Notes under the pieces: model-generated
Seen by the model: the letters and a program-made list of their open reading frames with translations, nothing else
Told to the model about the DNA's origin: nothing
Databases searched by the model: none
Shown: positions 53,031 to 61,293 of the stretch, one piece after another
How positions within the stretch are numbered: the first letter of the stretch is position 1
How the letters are laid out: each line of letters starts with the position of its first letter
Origin: Haloprofundus salilacus
Lineage (GTDB): Archaea > Halobacteriota > Halobacteria > Halobacteriales > Haloferacaceae
Direction: 5' to 3'
NCBI RefSeq assembly: GCF_020150815.1
Contig: NZ_CP083723.1
Span: 2,604,001-2,668,000, forward strand
DNA: 64,000 bases
Program-made: the position numbers and the translations under genes

Positions 53031-53717
53031 TCAGACGTACTCGACGGTGAGCGCGTAGTACGCGCTCGGGCCGAACACGAGCGCCGCGGCGACGACGGTC
53101 CACTCGTCGACTGCGACGCCGAGAGCGGTCACGACGGCCAGGAGACAGACACCGGCGGCGACGCCGACGAGGACGAACAGCCGACGTGTCGACGGCGACG
53201 GAAACGCGCCGCGTCGAGCGGCGTAGAGGCCCCCTGTGAGCGAGACGAGAAGCGCGTCCGCCGTCGCGTACAACGCGGTGTCGGCGATAAATCCGAGCGA
53301 GAGGAGTCCGACGGCGAGTCCGAGACAAGCGAGCGCCGTCCGAGCGGGGGTGAGCGGGTTCACTGCGGCGCCGTACCGGAGGTAGTAGCCGAGCGGCGGC
53401 AGAAGCGCCAGCAGCGCCAACAGGATACCGAACGTGAACCCGGCGAGCGGGGAGGCGAGCGCGATCCCGCCGAGCGTCGCCTCGACGAGGAGGACGGTCC
53501 CGACGAGGCATCCGAGCGCGAGCACCGCCATCGGCGGGAGCACGGCCGTCGGGTCGTCGTCGTGGACGACGGCGTAGGCGGCGAACGGGTAGCCGAGCGC
53601 GACGGCGACGAGCGTCGTCCGGAGGACGTCGCCGGTGAGGACGAGCGACGAGACCAGAAACGAAAGCGAGAGAAACGCCCCGGTGACGAGCGCGAACTCC
53701 GGGACGTGACGACCCAT
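53031..53717 (-). CDS. polytopic membrane protein, unknown function
   Basis: A 228-residue protein with about seven hydrophobic helices (for example FALVTGAFLSLSFLVSSLVL, TTLVAVALGYPFAAYAVV, GFTFGILLALLALLPPLGYY and LFVLVGVAAGVCLLAVVTAL). I do not recognise a named family. The start at 53715-53717 (MGRHVPEF) is chosen because the first 24 codons of the longer frame lack hydrophobic or conserved character. Divergent from the TRAM-domain gene with 89 bp between starts. Confidence 0.7.
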   Translation of the reverse strand: MGRHVPEFALVTGAFLSLSFLVSSLVLTGDVLRTTLVAVALGYPFAAYAVVHDDDPTAVLPPMAVLALGCLVGTVLLVEATLGGIALASPLAGFTFGILLALLALLPPLGYYLRYGAAVNPLTPARTALACLGLAVGLLSLGFIADTALYATADALLVSLTGGLYAARRGAFPSPSTRRLFVLVGVAAGVCLLAVVTALGVAVDEWTVVAAALVFGPSAYYALTVEYV

Positions 53718-53806
53718 GACGGAACGTTCGAACGGGGCGGCAAAACGGGTTTCGACCCGGTGAGCGATACACAAGCGTTTAGACGACACCCTGAGTAGTC
53801 ACGTCC

Positions 53807-54259
53807 ATGCCGGACTGTCCATTGGCCGACGAGTGCCCGAGTTTTTCGGAGCGAATCCAGGGAATGGGATGCCAACACTACGGCGACCGAGGCGGCGCCG
53901 AGTGGTGCAACCACTACAGCATGCCCATCCGCGACCTGAAGCAACAGCCCGTCAAACCCGGCGAAGAGGTCGTCGTCGAGGTGACCGACATCCACGAGAG
54001 CGGCGCAGGCGTCGGGCGAACCGAGGACGGTTTCATCGTGTTCGTCGACGGGGTTCTCCCCGACGCGCGGGCGCTAGTGAAGATTACGAAAGTGAAGTCG
54101 AGTCACGCCCGCGCCGAGGAGGTCGAACGACTCCCGATGGACCCCGAGTCCGAAGACCCGGAAGCGGAGCAGAGCGGCGACGGCGAGGACGACAGCGACG
54201 GGGGAGGGCCGAAACGCCCTACCGCGCTCGGTAGCCGCGACAACTTCTGGGGTTCGTAA
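53807..54259 (+). CDS. TRAM-domain protein with Cys-rich N-terminus
   Basis: A 150-residue protein. The N-terminal 40 residues carry four cysteines and histidines (CPLADEC, GMGCQHYG, WCNHYS), probably a metal site. They are followed by a TRAM domain (about residues 48-108, GEEVVVEVTDIHESGAGVGR, then DGFIVFVDGVLPDARALVKI), an RNA-binding OB-like fold. A disordered acidic tail ends the protein. Archaeal TRAM proteins are RNA chaperone-like or act with tRNA-modifying enzymes. Confidence 0.9.
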   Translation: MPDCPLADECPSFSERIQGMGCQHYGDRGGAEWCNHYSMPIRDLKQQPVKPGEEVVVEVTDIHESGAGVGRTEDGFIVFVDGVLPDARALVKITKVKSSHARAEEVERLPMDPESEDPEAEQSGDGEDDSDGGGPKRPTALGSRDNFWGS

Positions 54260-54348
54260 GCGCCGGCCGTCAGCGACGCGGCCCCCACGGACAGTCCCGA
54301 CTTTCGGTTTTCTGTACCCTTTTTGCCGACGGCGTTCGACGCACGCGT

Positions 54349-54810
54349 ATGGACGAACAGGACGTGACCGAGATACTCGAACAGGCGGGCTTTGCGCCCG
54401 ACGAGAGCGTCCTGACGCACCGACAGGCCGAGGTGCTCGCGCTCCGCGAGCGCGGCGTCCGGCAGTCCGACATCGCCGATTTCCTCGGCACGTCGCGGGC
54501 GAACGTCTCCAGCATCGAGGCCAGCGCCCGCGACAACGTGGCGAAAGCCCGCGAGACGGTGGCGTTCGCCGAGGCGCTGACCGCTCCCGTTCGGGTCGAG
54601 GTGCCGGAGGGGACGGATCTCTACGACGTGCCGAAGCAGGTGTACGACGCCTGCGACGCCGCGGGCGTGAAGGTGAACCACACCGCCCCCGATCTGATGA
54701 AGATCGTCAGCGACGCCGCGGGCGACGCCATCCGCGGGCGCGAGGTTCGAGTACCGCTTCTCGTCGGCGTCACCAGTGAGGGCGCGGTTCGCGTCCGGCG
54801 GTCGACGTAG
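54349..54810 (+). CDS. Tfx family DNA-binding protein
   Basis: A 153-residue Tfx-type regulator. The N-terminal HTH is LTHRQAEVLALRERGVRQSD then IADFLGTSRANVSSIEASAR (about residues 25-65). The C-terminal DUF2118-like part contains GVKVNHTAPDLMKIVSDAAG and VPLLVGVTSEG. Tfx was first described as activating the fmdECB operon in methanogens; the haloarchaeal target is unknown. Confidence 0.93.
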   Translation: MDEQDVTEILEQAGFAPDESVLTHRQAEVLALRERGVRQSDIADFLGTSRANVSSIEASARDNVAKARETVAFAEALTAPVRVEVPEGTDLYDVPKQVYDACDAAGVKVNHTAPDLMKIVSDAAGDAIRGREVRVPLLVGVTSEGAVRVRRST

Positions 54811-54889
54811 AGGGCAAGGGCAACCGACGCTTCTGCGCGGGTTGCCGACTTGGGAGGTACTTTCTGTGTGCGGCCGCCTCGCACACCAC

Positions 54890-55675
54890 ATGGACCTCGG
54901 AGTATCCGGAGACGTAGCACTGGTGACGGCGAGTTCGAGCGGCCTCGGCCACGCGAGCGCCGAGTCGCTGGCGGCCGAAGGCGCACACGTTGTCGTCTGC
55001 GGCCGCGACGAGGAGAGACTCGACGCGGCGGCCGAGAAACTGGAGTCGGTCGGCGACGGCGACGTGCTCGCGGTGCCGACGGACCTCACCGACCGCGACG
55101 ACGTCGCGGCGCTCGTGGAGGCGACCGTCGAAGAGTTCGGCCAGTTGGACCACCTCGTCACCTCCGCGGGCGGCCCGCCGAGTGGGAGTTTCGACGATAT
55201 GTCCTCCGAGGACTGGTACGGCGCGTACGACCTGCTCGTGATGAGCGCCGTCTGGACCGTCAAGGAGGCCGAACCCCACCTGAAGGAGAGCGACGCGGGC
55301 ACCATCACCTGCATCACGTCGACGAGCGTCCGAGAGGTCATCGACGACCTCATCCTCTCGAACAGCGTCCGCCGCGGCGTCATCGGCCTCGTCAAGTCGC
55401 TCTCGCGGGAGTTCGCCCCCGACGTGCGAGTCAACGCCGTCTTGCCGGGCGCACACGAGACCTCGCGCGTCGAGGAACTCGTGGAGGACGCCGTCGAACG
55501 CGGCGACGTCGATAGCTACGAGGAAGGGCTAGAGGGCTGGTCGAACGGCATCCCGATGGGCCGCATCGGCAAGCCCGAGGAACTGGGCGATACCGTCGCG
55601 TTCCTCGCGAGCGACCGCGCGAGTTTCGTAAACGGCGTCGCGCTCCCCGTCGACGGCGGGAAGCTGCGGAGCTAG
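54890..55675 (+). CDS. short-chain dehydrogenase/reductase
   Basis: A 261-residue classical SDR with TASSSGLGHASAESLAAEGA (glycine-rich loop, here Ser-rich), NVVT-like SAGGPPSGSF, and Asn/Ser in TCITSTSVREVI. The usual YxxxK is not obvious: the segment SVRRGVIGLVKSL suggests Tyr is replaced, with Lys retained. This divergent active site resembles the haloarchaeal 3-oxoacyl-ACP-reductase-like SDRs, so the substrate is unclear. The ATG at 54890 is at the natural N-terminus. It is separate from the Tfx gene by 79 bp. Confidence 0.85.
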   Translation: MDLGVSGDVALVTASSSGLGHASAESLAAEGAHVVVCGRDEERLDAAAEKLESVGDGDVLAVPTDLTDRDDVAALVEATVEEFGQLDHLVTSAGGPPSGSFDDMSSEDWYGAYDLLVMSAVWTVKEAEPHLKESDAGTITCITSTSVREVIDDLILSNSVRRGVIGLVKSLSREFAPDVRVNAVLPGAHETSRVEELVEDAVERGDVDSYEEGLEGWSNGIPMGRIGKPEELGDTVAFLASDRASFVNGVALPVDGGKLRS

Positions 55676-55686
55676 CCCTCATGGCC

Positions 55687-55911
55687 TCAGTCACCGGTCG
55701 AGGGCGGAATCTTGTCGGGAGATCGGCCCGTTCTAAGACGAATTTTGCTCCGCATCGCGTCGGCTTTCTCGTCGGCGGACTGTTCATCCACCATATTGGT
55801 GCTAACCTCTCTGTCGCTGTCGAAGATGAACGTCAATTGTGCGTGGACGGGACTAACAGTCAATGACGTAATGAATGATCTTGGGCTGCTAATGGCTACC
55901 TCAGCATACAA
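55687..55911 (-). CDS. doubtful short ORF at the edge of the AT-rich islet
   Basis: 74 codons, or 36 from the internal ATG at 55794 (MVDEQSADEKADAMRSKIRL). The C-terminal part has plausible composition for a haloarchaeal protein, but the N-terminal half does not. It could be a gene remnant or chance. I keep it only because this side of the islet has no other gene. Confidence 0.25.
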   Translation of the reverse strand: MYAEVAISSPRSFITSLTVSPVHAQLTFIFDSDREVSTNMVDEQSADEKADAMRSKIRLRTGRSPDKIPPSTGD

Positions 55912-55915
55912 CCGC

Positions 55916-56063
55916 CATTAATATATCCGAATTGATAAGTTTCTGTACATCAGTACTGGAGTTCTTCGGCTGTGTACTATATTCTATCTATCCTATTTAT
56001 CATTTATAAATTCGTCTAGGCTGATTATACCACCAGAGGATAAATTATAAATTACTGATTTAG
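55916..56063. other. AT-rich left edge of the islet
   Basis: About 150 bp with runs such as TTTATCATTTATAAATTCG, the most AT-rich stretch of the window. At least two TATA-like boxes face right (ATTTATAAATT at 56003-56013 and CTTATAAT at 56067-56074). No gene is recognised. The composition contrasts sharply with the high-GC DNA on both sides. Confidence 0.6.
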
Positions 56064-56168
56064 AATCTTATAATTGCGATTGGAGATAGACAATATAAAG
56101 CGAGCAGGAGAAGCGCGATTAAGATCGTAGCAGCGGGTACCGGAGTAGTTGGCGGAGTTCGACCTCTG

Positions 56169-56996
56169 ATGCAGACGGTTGCAGCAGATTCGGTAAACCG
56201 TGACTTCGAAGATTCCGACAGTGATTCGTCCGGGAGTAAGATCCTCGAGCATGGAACTCTTCTCCGTCAGTACGATGCCCGAGCAGTGAGTGGTACGGTG
56301 GACTATTGGCAAATCAAGTTCGAGATGTTGACCAACTCCATCTCCTACGACGGTGACAACACCTACAATGGGATGAAAGGCAATAGTACGGATGTCACAT
56401 CAAGCCACAACAAGTGGAACACTAATGATACGAAATACTGGGTGGGTAGCGGAACAACTCAACAAGAGGAGGCCGATGAGTACGACCACATCTCGAACTT
56501 AGCGGGTGACTTCGCAGGTATCATCCCGGTACTCGGGGATGCCCTAACCGCATTTGAAGTTCTCGTTCACCTGACGGATTTATTTGAGGACGCTGGAGGC
56601 GAGGTCATCAATCGCGATTGGACTTGGGGTGACGCATTCAGCGGTGCTCCTCAGAGTGAAATCTTCAATAGATTCGATGCGGAATGCGATCCTGGCGAAC
56701 GCGCCGGGTTTACAGCCACGGACTACGCGTCGGCAGAGAGATATGATGGTACCGGGAAATTCCTCAGCGCAGAGACGGAATTTCTAGTAAACTTCGCTGC
56801 ACCAGAAACGAGCCCGTCTTCGCTGACGCGAATGTCAGCCTCGTCTTTGGAGTCAAAGGGGATCAGTACAGTGTCGGCAAAACAGATCAGGAGAAATCCT
56901 CTAAAATACGGTTTCACTCCCAGGGAGGCGAGTGACCTAAAACCAAGTGATATTGTCTACTTCGCACCGGTCGATATCGAAGTCACTACAGGGTAG
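56169..56996 (+). CDS. unknown, probably secreted protein of an acquired islet
   Basis: 275 residues from the ATG at 56169; no named family recognised. In-frame codons upstream, back to 56064, encode SRRSAIKIVAAGTGVVGG, a Tat-like twin-arginine signal, but no ATG, GTG or TTG lies in that frame. The protein is rich in N, T, S, D and Y. It contains a Gly/Leu hydrophobic stretch AGIIPVLGDALTAFEVLVHL (about residues 117-136) followed by LTDLFED, and a basic segment KQIRRNPLKYGFTPREASDL near the end. Low GC and the convergent small membrane gene suggest a horizontally acquired pair. Confidence 0.65.
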   Translation: MQTVAADSVNRDFEDSDSDSSGSKILEHGTLLRQYDARAVSGTVDYWQIKFEMLTNSISYDGDNTYNGMKGNSTDVTSSHNKWNTNDTKYWVGSGTTQQEEADEYDHISNLAGDFAGIIPVLGDALTAFEVLVHLTDLFEDAGGEVINRDWTWGDAFSGAPQSEIFNRFDAECDPGERAGFTATDYASAERYDGTGKFLSAETEFLVNFAAPETSPSSLTRMSASSLESKGISTVSAKQIRRNPLKYGFTPREASDLKPSDIVYFAPVDIEVTTG

Positions 56997-57015
56997 TTCA
57001 AAGACGCTCCAAATA

Positions 57016-57192
57016 TCATTTTTTGAGATGCCAGTAAACTCCGCCCACTATTATTCCGGTTATTGCTAAAGTAAGGGCGTATCCAGCCGGTCCAGTAACG
57101 ACTGAAGAGACGACAAGTCCCACGAGAATGAGAATTCCAACGACCCCTGCAAACACCATCCGAAACTTGAAATAATCTTCTGGGAGTTCCAT
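57016..57192 (-). CDS. 58-residue two-helix membrane protein
   Basis: Starts MELPEDYFKFRMVFAGVVGI. Two hydrophobic helices are clear: about residues 12-33 and 37-54 (YALTLAITGIIVGGVYW), with a short GPAG turn. It ends HLKK. It converges on the unknown protein at 56169-56996 with a 19-bp gap and shares its low GC. The layout (small two-helix membrane protein beside a possibly secreted protein) is like an immunity or accessory protein, which is inference only. Confidence 0.7.
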   Translation of the reverse strand: MELPEDYFKFRMVFAGVVGILILVGLVVSSVVTGPAGYALTLAITGIIVGGVYWHLKK

Positions 57193-57351
57193 GATTTTTC
57201 TGATAATTGAGAAGTGATAAATCTACCTCCGTAACGTCAAGGGAGGATATTGGGATAAAGGGGCGAAGCAGAACATAACGGATTCAAGACGGGTAGCACG
57301 AGGGGCGATAGTTCGAAGCGGAAGAAATTCCGGAGGGCACCAATCCCAAGC

Positions 57352-58368
57352 TCAGAATAGCCCCTCCGCCTTCAGCACCGAAACCACCTCTCTCACGCGC
57401 TGCGCCCCCTCCTTCGGCACGACGAGCACCCGGTCGTCGTAGGCGACGACGGCGAGTCCGTCGACGCCGACCAGCGAGACGTGTTTGTCGTCGCTGGCGA
57501 CGACGTTATCCGCCGCGTCGATGGCCAGATAGTCGCCGAGCGCGACGTTACCGTCCTCGTCGGCGTCGAGCACGCGTTCGAGCGCGTCCCACGACCCTAA
57601 ATCGTCCCAGTCGAACGTCGCGGAGACGACGGCGGCGTGGTCGGCGCGCTCCATCACCGCGTAGTCGACGCTCACGTCGTCGACGGCGGCGAATCCCGCT
57701 TCTTCGTTTCCGTCGTCGAGCGCGTCGACGAGGGGTGCGAGTTCCGTGTCGCGGGCGGCGGTGAGGAACGCATCGGGCGTCCACGCGAAGATGCCCGCGT
57801 TCCACAGATACCCCGAATCGACGTATTCGGCTGCAGTTTCACTATCTGGTTTCTCGTGGAACGCCGCGAGGTCGGCGTGCGGTTCGGGTTTTTCGCGCCG
57901 CTCGCCGGGTTCGATATAGCCGTAGCCGGTGTCCGGTCGAGTGGGTTCGACGCCGAAGGTGACGAGCGCGCCCGTCTCGGCCGCGACGCGAGCGCCCGCG
58001 CGGGCGACGGATTCGAAGTTCCCAGAAACGGTGTGGTCGCTCGGGAGGACGAGCACGACGCAGTCACCGACTTCCTCGCGGATGCGGTGGGTCGCGTACG
58101 TCAGCGCCGGACCGGTGTCCTTGCCTTCGGGTTCAACGAGCACCGTCGCTTCGGGGGCGTGCTCGGGGATCTCGTCGGCGAAATCAGAGCGGGTACAGAC
58201 GAACAAGTGGTCGGCGAAGCTCGCACGTTCAGCGGTTTGCGAGAGTAGCGAGTCGTCGTCCGACGCCGACAGCGAGAGGTACTGTTTCGGGCGGTGGCTC
58301 CGACTCGCGGGGTACAGTCGGGTTCCGGTGCCACCGGCGAGTACGAGCGCGACGAGCGGTCTGTCCAT
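57352..58368 (-). CDS. mannose-1-phosphate guanylyltransferase-like nucleotidyltransferase
   Basis: A 338-residue sugar nucleotidyltransferase. The pyrophosphorylase signature is LVLAGGTGTRLYPASRSHRP followed by KQYLSL, and the second signature FHEKPDSETA and NAGIFAW are present. This fits GDP-mannose pyrophosphorylase for glycan or S-layer glycosylation. The C-terminal half has about 110 residues of a shortened beta domain. It begins 64 bp from the DUF7091 gene on the same strand. Confidence 0.92.
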   Translation of the reverse strand: MDRPLVALVLAGGTGTRLYPASRSHRPKQYLSLSASDDDSLLSQTAERASFADHLFVCTRSDFADEIPEHAPEATVLVEPEGKDTGPALTYATHRIREEVGDCVVLVLPSDHTVSGNFESVARAGARVAAETGALVTFGVEPTRPDTGYGYIEPGERREKPEPHADLAAFHEKPDSETAAEYVDSGYLWNAGIFAWTPDAFLTAARDTELAPLVDALDDGNEEAGFAAVDDVSVDYAVMERADHAAVVSATFDWDDLGSWDALERVLDADEDGNVALGDYLAIDAADNVVASDDKHVSLVGVDGLAVVAYDDRVLVVPKEGAQRVREVVSVLKAEGLF

Positions 58369-58430
58369 GGGTCACGAACTCGTGCGAGGGCAAAAACGAC
58401 GGCGACTGCAGCTGAGCCGGGAGACCGAGC

Positions 58431-58712
58431 TTACCACGTCTCGACGACGCCCGCGCGGACGTCTTCGGCGCAGCCCTGACAGTCGGGGTGGTCAGCGTCG
58501 AAGCAGGCGGGGCGGCCCTCGTCGTCAACGGCGACGGCTCTGCGCTCGGCGTAGCGGCGGCAGACGAGTTTGGCGCGACCTTCCTCGTCGGTGGGGAGCG
58601 CGTCGGGGACGCCCCCCGACTGCCCCTCGCGGTAGGCGCGCCTGGACTCGGCCCACTGCCGACCCGCCTTGCGGAACGTCTGTCTGACGAAGCGTTCGAG
58701 GCGCGGGTCCAT
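58431..58712 (-). CDS. DUF7091-like Cys-rich protein
   Basis: A 93-residue protein starting MDPRLERFVRQTFRKAGRQW, with a C-terminal cysteine cluster C-(x)-C at HPDCQGCAEDV and an earlier LVCRRYAERRAVAVDDEGRP then ACFDADHPDC, together a likely metal site. I recall this as haloarchaeal DUF7091. The start at 58710-58712 is preferred to the longer frame. Function unknown. Confidence 0.75.
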   Translation of the reverse strand: MDPRLERFVRQTFRKAGRQWAESRRAYREGQSGGVPDALPTDEEGRAKLVCRRYAERRAVAVDDEGRPACFDADHPDCQGCAEDVRAGVVETW

Positions 58713-58989
58713 ACGCTCGAATTGCGGCCAAACGGTAATAATCCTCGTGGAGTCAACGCGTTCACTTTCGCTCGCCGGGCGGGAATCGGGAGATTGTCGG
58801 CAAAAGCCGCCGCCGAATCTGGCGAATTCGAGCGCCCAGAGCGTCAGACACGCGTCCGACACAGAGCGGCGAGAGGAGCCGCCAAACCCCGGTCTTCACT
58901 TCCGGTTCGGTGCCGGAACTTTTTATACCAGTAGGAGCCAACGGGCGTATGCCTCTCGTAGAAAACCAAAGAAGAGGCAGTGAGACCAC

Positions 58990-59925
58990 ATGACAGATTT
59001 GCGTACACACGCAGCGGAGATTGCGGAACAGTTCTCGGACCACCTCGACGTGGACGAAGACGACATCGAAGAGCGACTGGACAACCTCGTCAACGAGTAC
59101 AAGGTCCCTGTGGAGGAGGCGCGCCGCAGCGTCGTCAATCACTACCTCGACGAGGCGGGACTCGAACGCGATGCGATTCGCGCGGGCGGCGGCGGCAGTC
59201 AGGCCGTCGAAGTCGCGGACATCGACGAGGACGAACAGTGGGTCGACCTCACGGTCAAACTCGTCGAACTGTGGGAGCCGCGTAGCGACTCCATCTCGCA
59301 GGTCGGCCTGCTGGGCGACGAGTCCGGCACCATCAAGTTCGTCTCCTTCACCACGTCCGAGCTACCGGAACTGGAGGAGGGAGCGGTGTACTCCCTGCAG
59401 AACGTCGTCACCGACGAGTACCAGGGGCGGTACTCGGTGAAGCTCAACCGGACGACGACCATCACGGAACTCGACGAAGACATCGAAGTCGGCGACGACT
59501 CGGTGAGCGTCGAAGGCGCGTTCGTCGACATCCAGAGCGGCAGCGGCCTCATCAAGCGCTGCCCCGAGGAAGGCTGCACGCGCGTGCTCCAGAACGGCCG
59601 CTGCTCGGAACACGGCAGCGTCGAAGGCGAGTTCGACCTGCGCATCAAGGGCGTCCTCGACGACGGCAACGAGGTGCAGGAGGTCATCTTCAACAAGGAG
59701 ATGACCGAGGAACTCACCGGCATCGCACTGGAAGAGGCCAAACAGATGGCGATGGACGCGCTCGACACGACCATCGTCGCCGACGAGATGGCCGAGGACG
59801 TGCTCGGACGCTACTACCGCGTCTCCGGGCCGACGCTCGGCCGCTACGTGCTCGTCAACGAGTTCGAACAGCTCACCGGTCCGATCGACGCCGAGGCCGT
59901 GCTCATCAAAGCGAGGTCGATGTGA
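58990..59925 (+). CDS. replication factor A (RPA), OB-fold single-stranded DNA-binding protein
   Basis: A 311-residue archaeal RPA. It starts MTDLRTHAAEIAEQFSDHLD (a helical UBA-like region about 1-70), then two OB folds (about 75-165 with LVELWEPRSDSISQVGLLGD and TIKFVSFTTSELPELEEGAVY, and about 170-290). A zinc-finger motif CPEEGCTRVLQNGRCSEHG (CX4C, CX8C, CX2H) lies between. It coats single-stranded DNA in replication and repair. The partner protein gene follows at 59927, one base after the stop. Confidence 0.95.
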   Translation: MTDLRTHAAEIAEQFSDHLDVDEDDIEERLDNLVNEYKVPVEEARRSVVNHYLDEAGLERDAIRAGGGGSQAVEVADIDEDEQWVDLTVKLVELWEPRSDSISQVGLLGDESGTIKFVSFTTSELPELEEGAVYSLQNVVTDEYQGRYSVKLNRTTTITELDEDIEVGDDSVSVEGAFVDIQSGSGLIKRCPEEGCTRVLQNGRCSEHGSVEGEFDLRIKGVLDDGNEVQEVIFNKEMTEELTGIALEEAKQMAMDALDTTIVADEMAEDVLGRYYRVSGPTLGRYVLVNEFEQLTGPIDAEAVLIKARSM

Positions 59926-59926
59926 A

Positions 59927-60520
59927 ATGAGTCAATCCGCACCCACCCGCGAAGTCGCCCGACGCGTCTTCGCCCAAGAGTTCAACGACGCTGCATACAC
60001 GTTCAAAGAGTCCGACGACGAGCGCGCGCCCGTCTACCTGTTGCTGCCCTCCGGCGCGCAGGCGAACCGCGTGTTCCTCGTCGGCACGCTGACCGAGAAG
60101 GAAGACGTCGGCGAAGACAACGAATACTGGCGGGGCCGCATCGTCGACCCCACCGGGACGTTCTTCGTCTACGCCGGGCAGTACCAGCCCGAAGCGGCGA
60201 GCACGCTCCGCGAACTCGACGCGCCGGCGTACGTCTCCATCGTCGGCAAACCGCGGACGTACGAGACCGACGACGGGACGGTGAACGTCTCGGTCCGCCC
60301 CGAGTCCATCAGCAAAGTCGACGCCGCGACGCGCGACCGCTGGGTCGTCGAGACCGCAGAGCGGACGCTCGAACGCGTCGAGCGGTTCGACGACGAGGGC
60401 AACGAGTACGGTCGGATGGCCCGCGAGCAGTACGAGCTCCCGGTCGACAGCTACCGACAGACCGCCATCGCCGCGCTCCAGAGCCTCGAGACGACCGACG
60501 AGCTCGAAGCCGAAGCGTAG
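59927..60520 (+). CDS. RPA-associated protein (Rpap)
   Basis: A 197-residue protein with an OB fold (about residues 45-140, RVFLVGTLTEKEDVGEDNEY then WRGRIVDPTGTFFVYAGQYQ) and a C-terminal winged-helix-like part with YGRMAREQYELPVDSYRQTA. It matches the haloarchaeal Rpap proteins encoded just downstream of rpa genes. Such proteins bind RPA and may recruit it. Start ATG at 59927 with a 1-bp gap to RPA, so the two are translationally coupled. Confidence 0.93.
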   Translation: MSQSAPTREVARRVFAQEFNDAAYTFKESDDERAPVYLLLPSGAQANRVFLVGTLTEKEDVGEDNEYWRGRIVDPTGTFFVYAGQYQPEAASTLRELDAPAYVSIVGKPRTYETDDGTVNVSVRPESISKVDAATRDRWVVETAERTLERVERFDDEGNEYGRMAREQYELPVDSYRQTAIAALQSLETTDELEAEA

Positions 60521-60785
60521 TCGCCGAATCGACTGACATCGCAAGCGACACACCACCGGCTGCGCTCCGGACCGAACGCGCGCACGCATTCCCCCAGCGC
60601 ACCCGGTTCGGAGCCGCGGTCGTAACGCGGTGGCCTGGTCGGACTGGAAACTGACGACGAAGTCGCACGGAGAGCGGCGGCTACCGAGAGAATCGACGAC
60701 AGAACGCCGCCCGGCACGGCGCGAGCGGAAACGCGTCGGGTGTTGCAGCACCCGGACGCCGGGCATCCCAACCACGGAAAGCCCA

Positions 60786-61007
60786 GTGAGCACTGATAGC
60801 CCACTCTCACAAGAAGCTACGGAATCGGAGCACAGAGAGAGAAACGTCACCGGACCGCACCGCGCCTACGACGACCACGGCCGCCTCGACCACCGCTACT
60901 GGCGGTGCGAACGCTGCGGGTTCGAGAGCGTCGACCCGCGCCTTCGCGACGGCTGTTTCCGTTGCGGTTCGGACGTCGAGAGGGAGGGAGGCGGCGATGC
61001 CGACTGA
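60786..61007 (+). CDS. small zinc-ribbon protein
   Basis: 73 residues from a GTG at 60786 (STDSPLSQEATESEHRER after the start). A single zinc ribbon is visible, CERCGFESVD then DGCFRCGSDV (two CX2C knuckles 14 residues apart). It is downstream of the RPA pair but separated by 265 bp, so it may be independent. The next small gene begins inside its last codons (60997). Confidence 0.7.
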   Translation: MSTDSPLSQEATESEHRERNVTGPHRAYDDHGRLDHRYWRCERCGFESVDPRLRDGCFRCGSDVEREGGGDAD

Positions 61008-61230
61008 CCGCGACTCGCCGAGCGCCGACTGGCGACGAGTGTACGCGGAGATGGGCGTCGACTCGAATACCGACGACGAGGAGGAACAACGTCTCGACGA
61101 GGAGCGAATCGACGCCTACGCGGACGAAGCGAGCGCCGACAGCGCGGACGACACCAGCACCGAAGACGGAGACGAAGCTCCGCGACGCGAACACGGAGAC
61201 GGGCGGTCGCGTCGAGAGAGTCACGCCTGA
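60997..61230 (+). CDS. small acidic protein
   Basis: 77 residues, strongly acidic (TDDEEEQRLDEERIDAYAD, then EDGDEAPRREHG). It overlaps the zinc-ribbon gene by 11 bp in a different frame, so a coupled pair is likely. No fold is recognisable; probably disordered. Moderate confidence because such frames also arise by chance in high-GC DNA, though its composition is typical of true haloarchaeal acidic proteins. Confidence 0.5.
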   Translation: MPTDRDSPSADWRRVYAEMGVDSNTDDEEEQRLDEERIDAYADEASADSADDTSTEDGDEAPRREHGDGRSRRESHA

Positions 61231-61293
61231 CCTCGCGCTGTTACCCTCATTCGTCGTGACTCGCGAGCGAACTGTCCCCCGGCCCCGTCACTG

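Noticed and set aside
56169-56996. Direct assignment of the islet protein as a known halocin (C8-type)
   Set aside because: The Cys-rich C-terminal peptide of halocin C8 is absent; only the general idea of a secreted protein with a small membrane partner remains.
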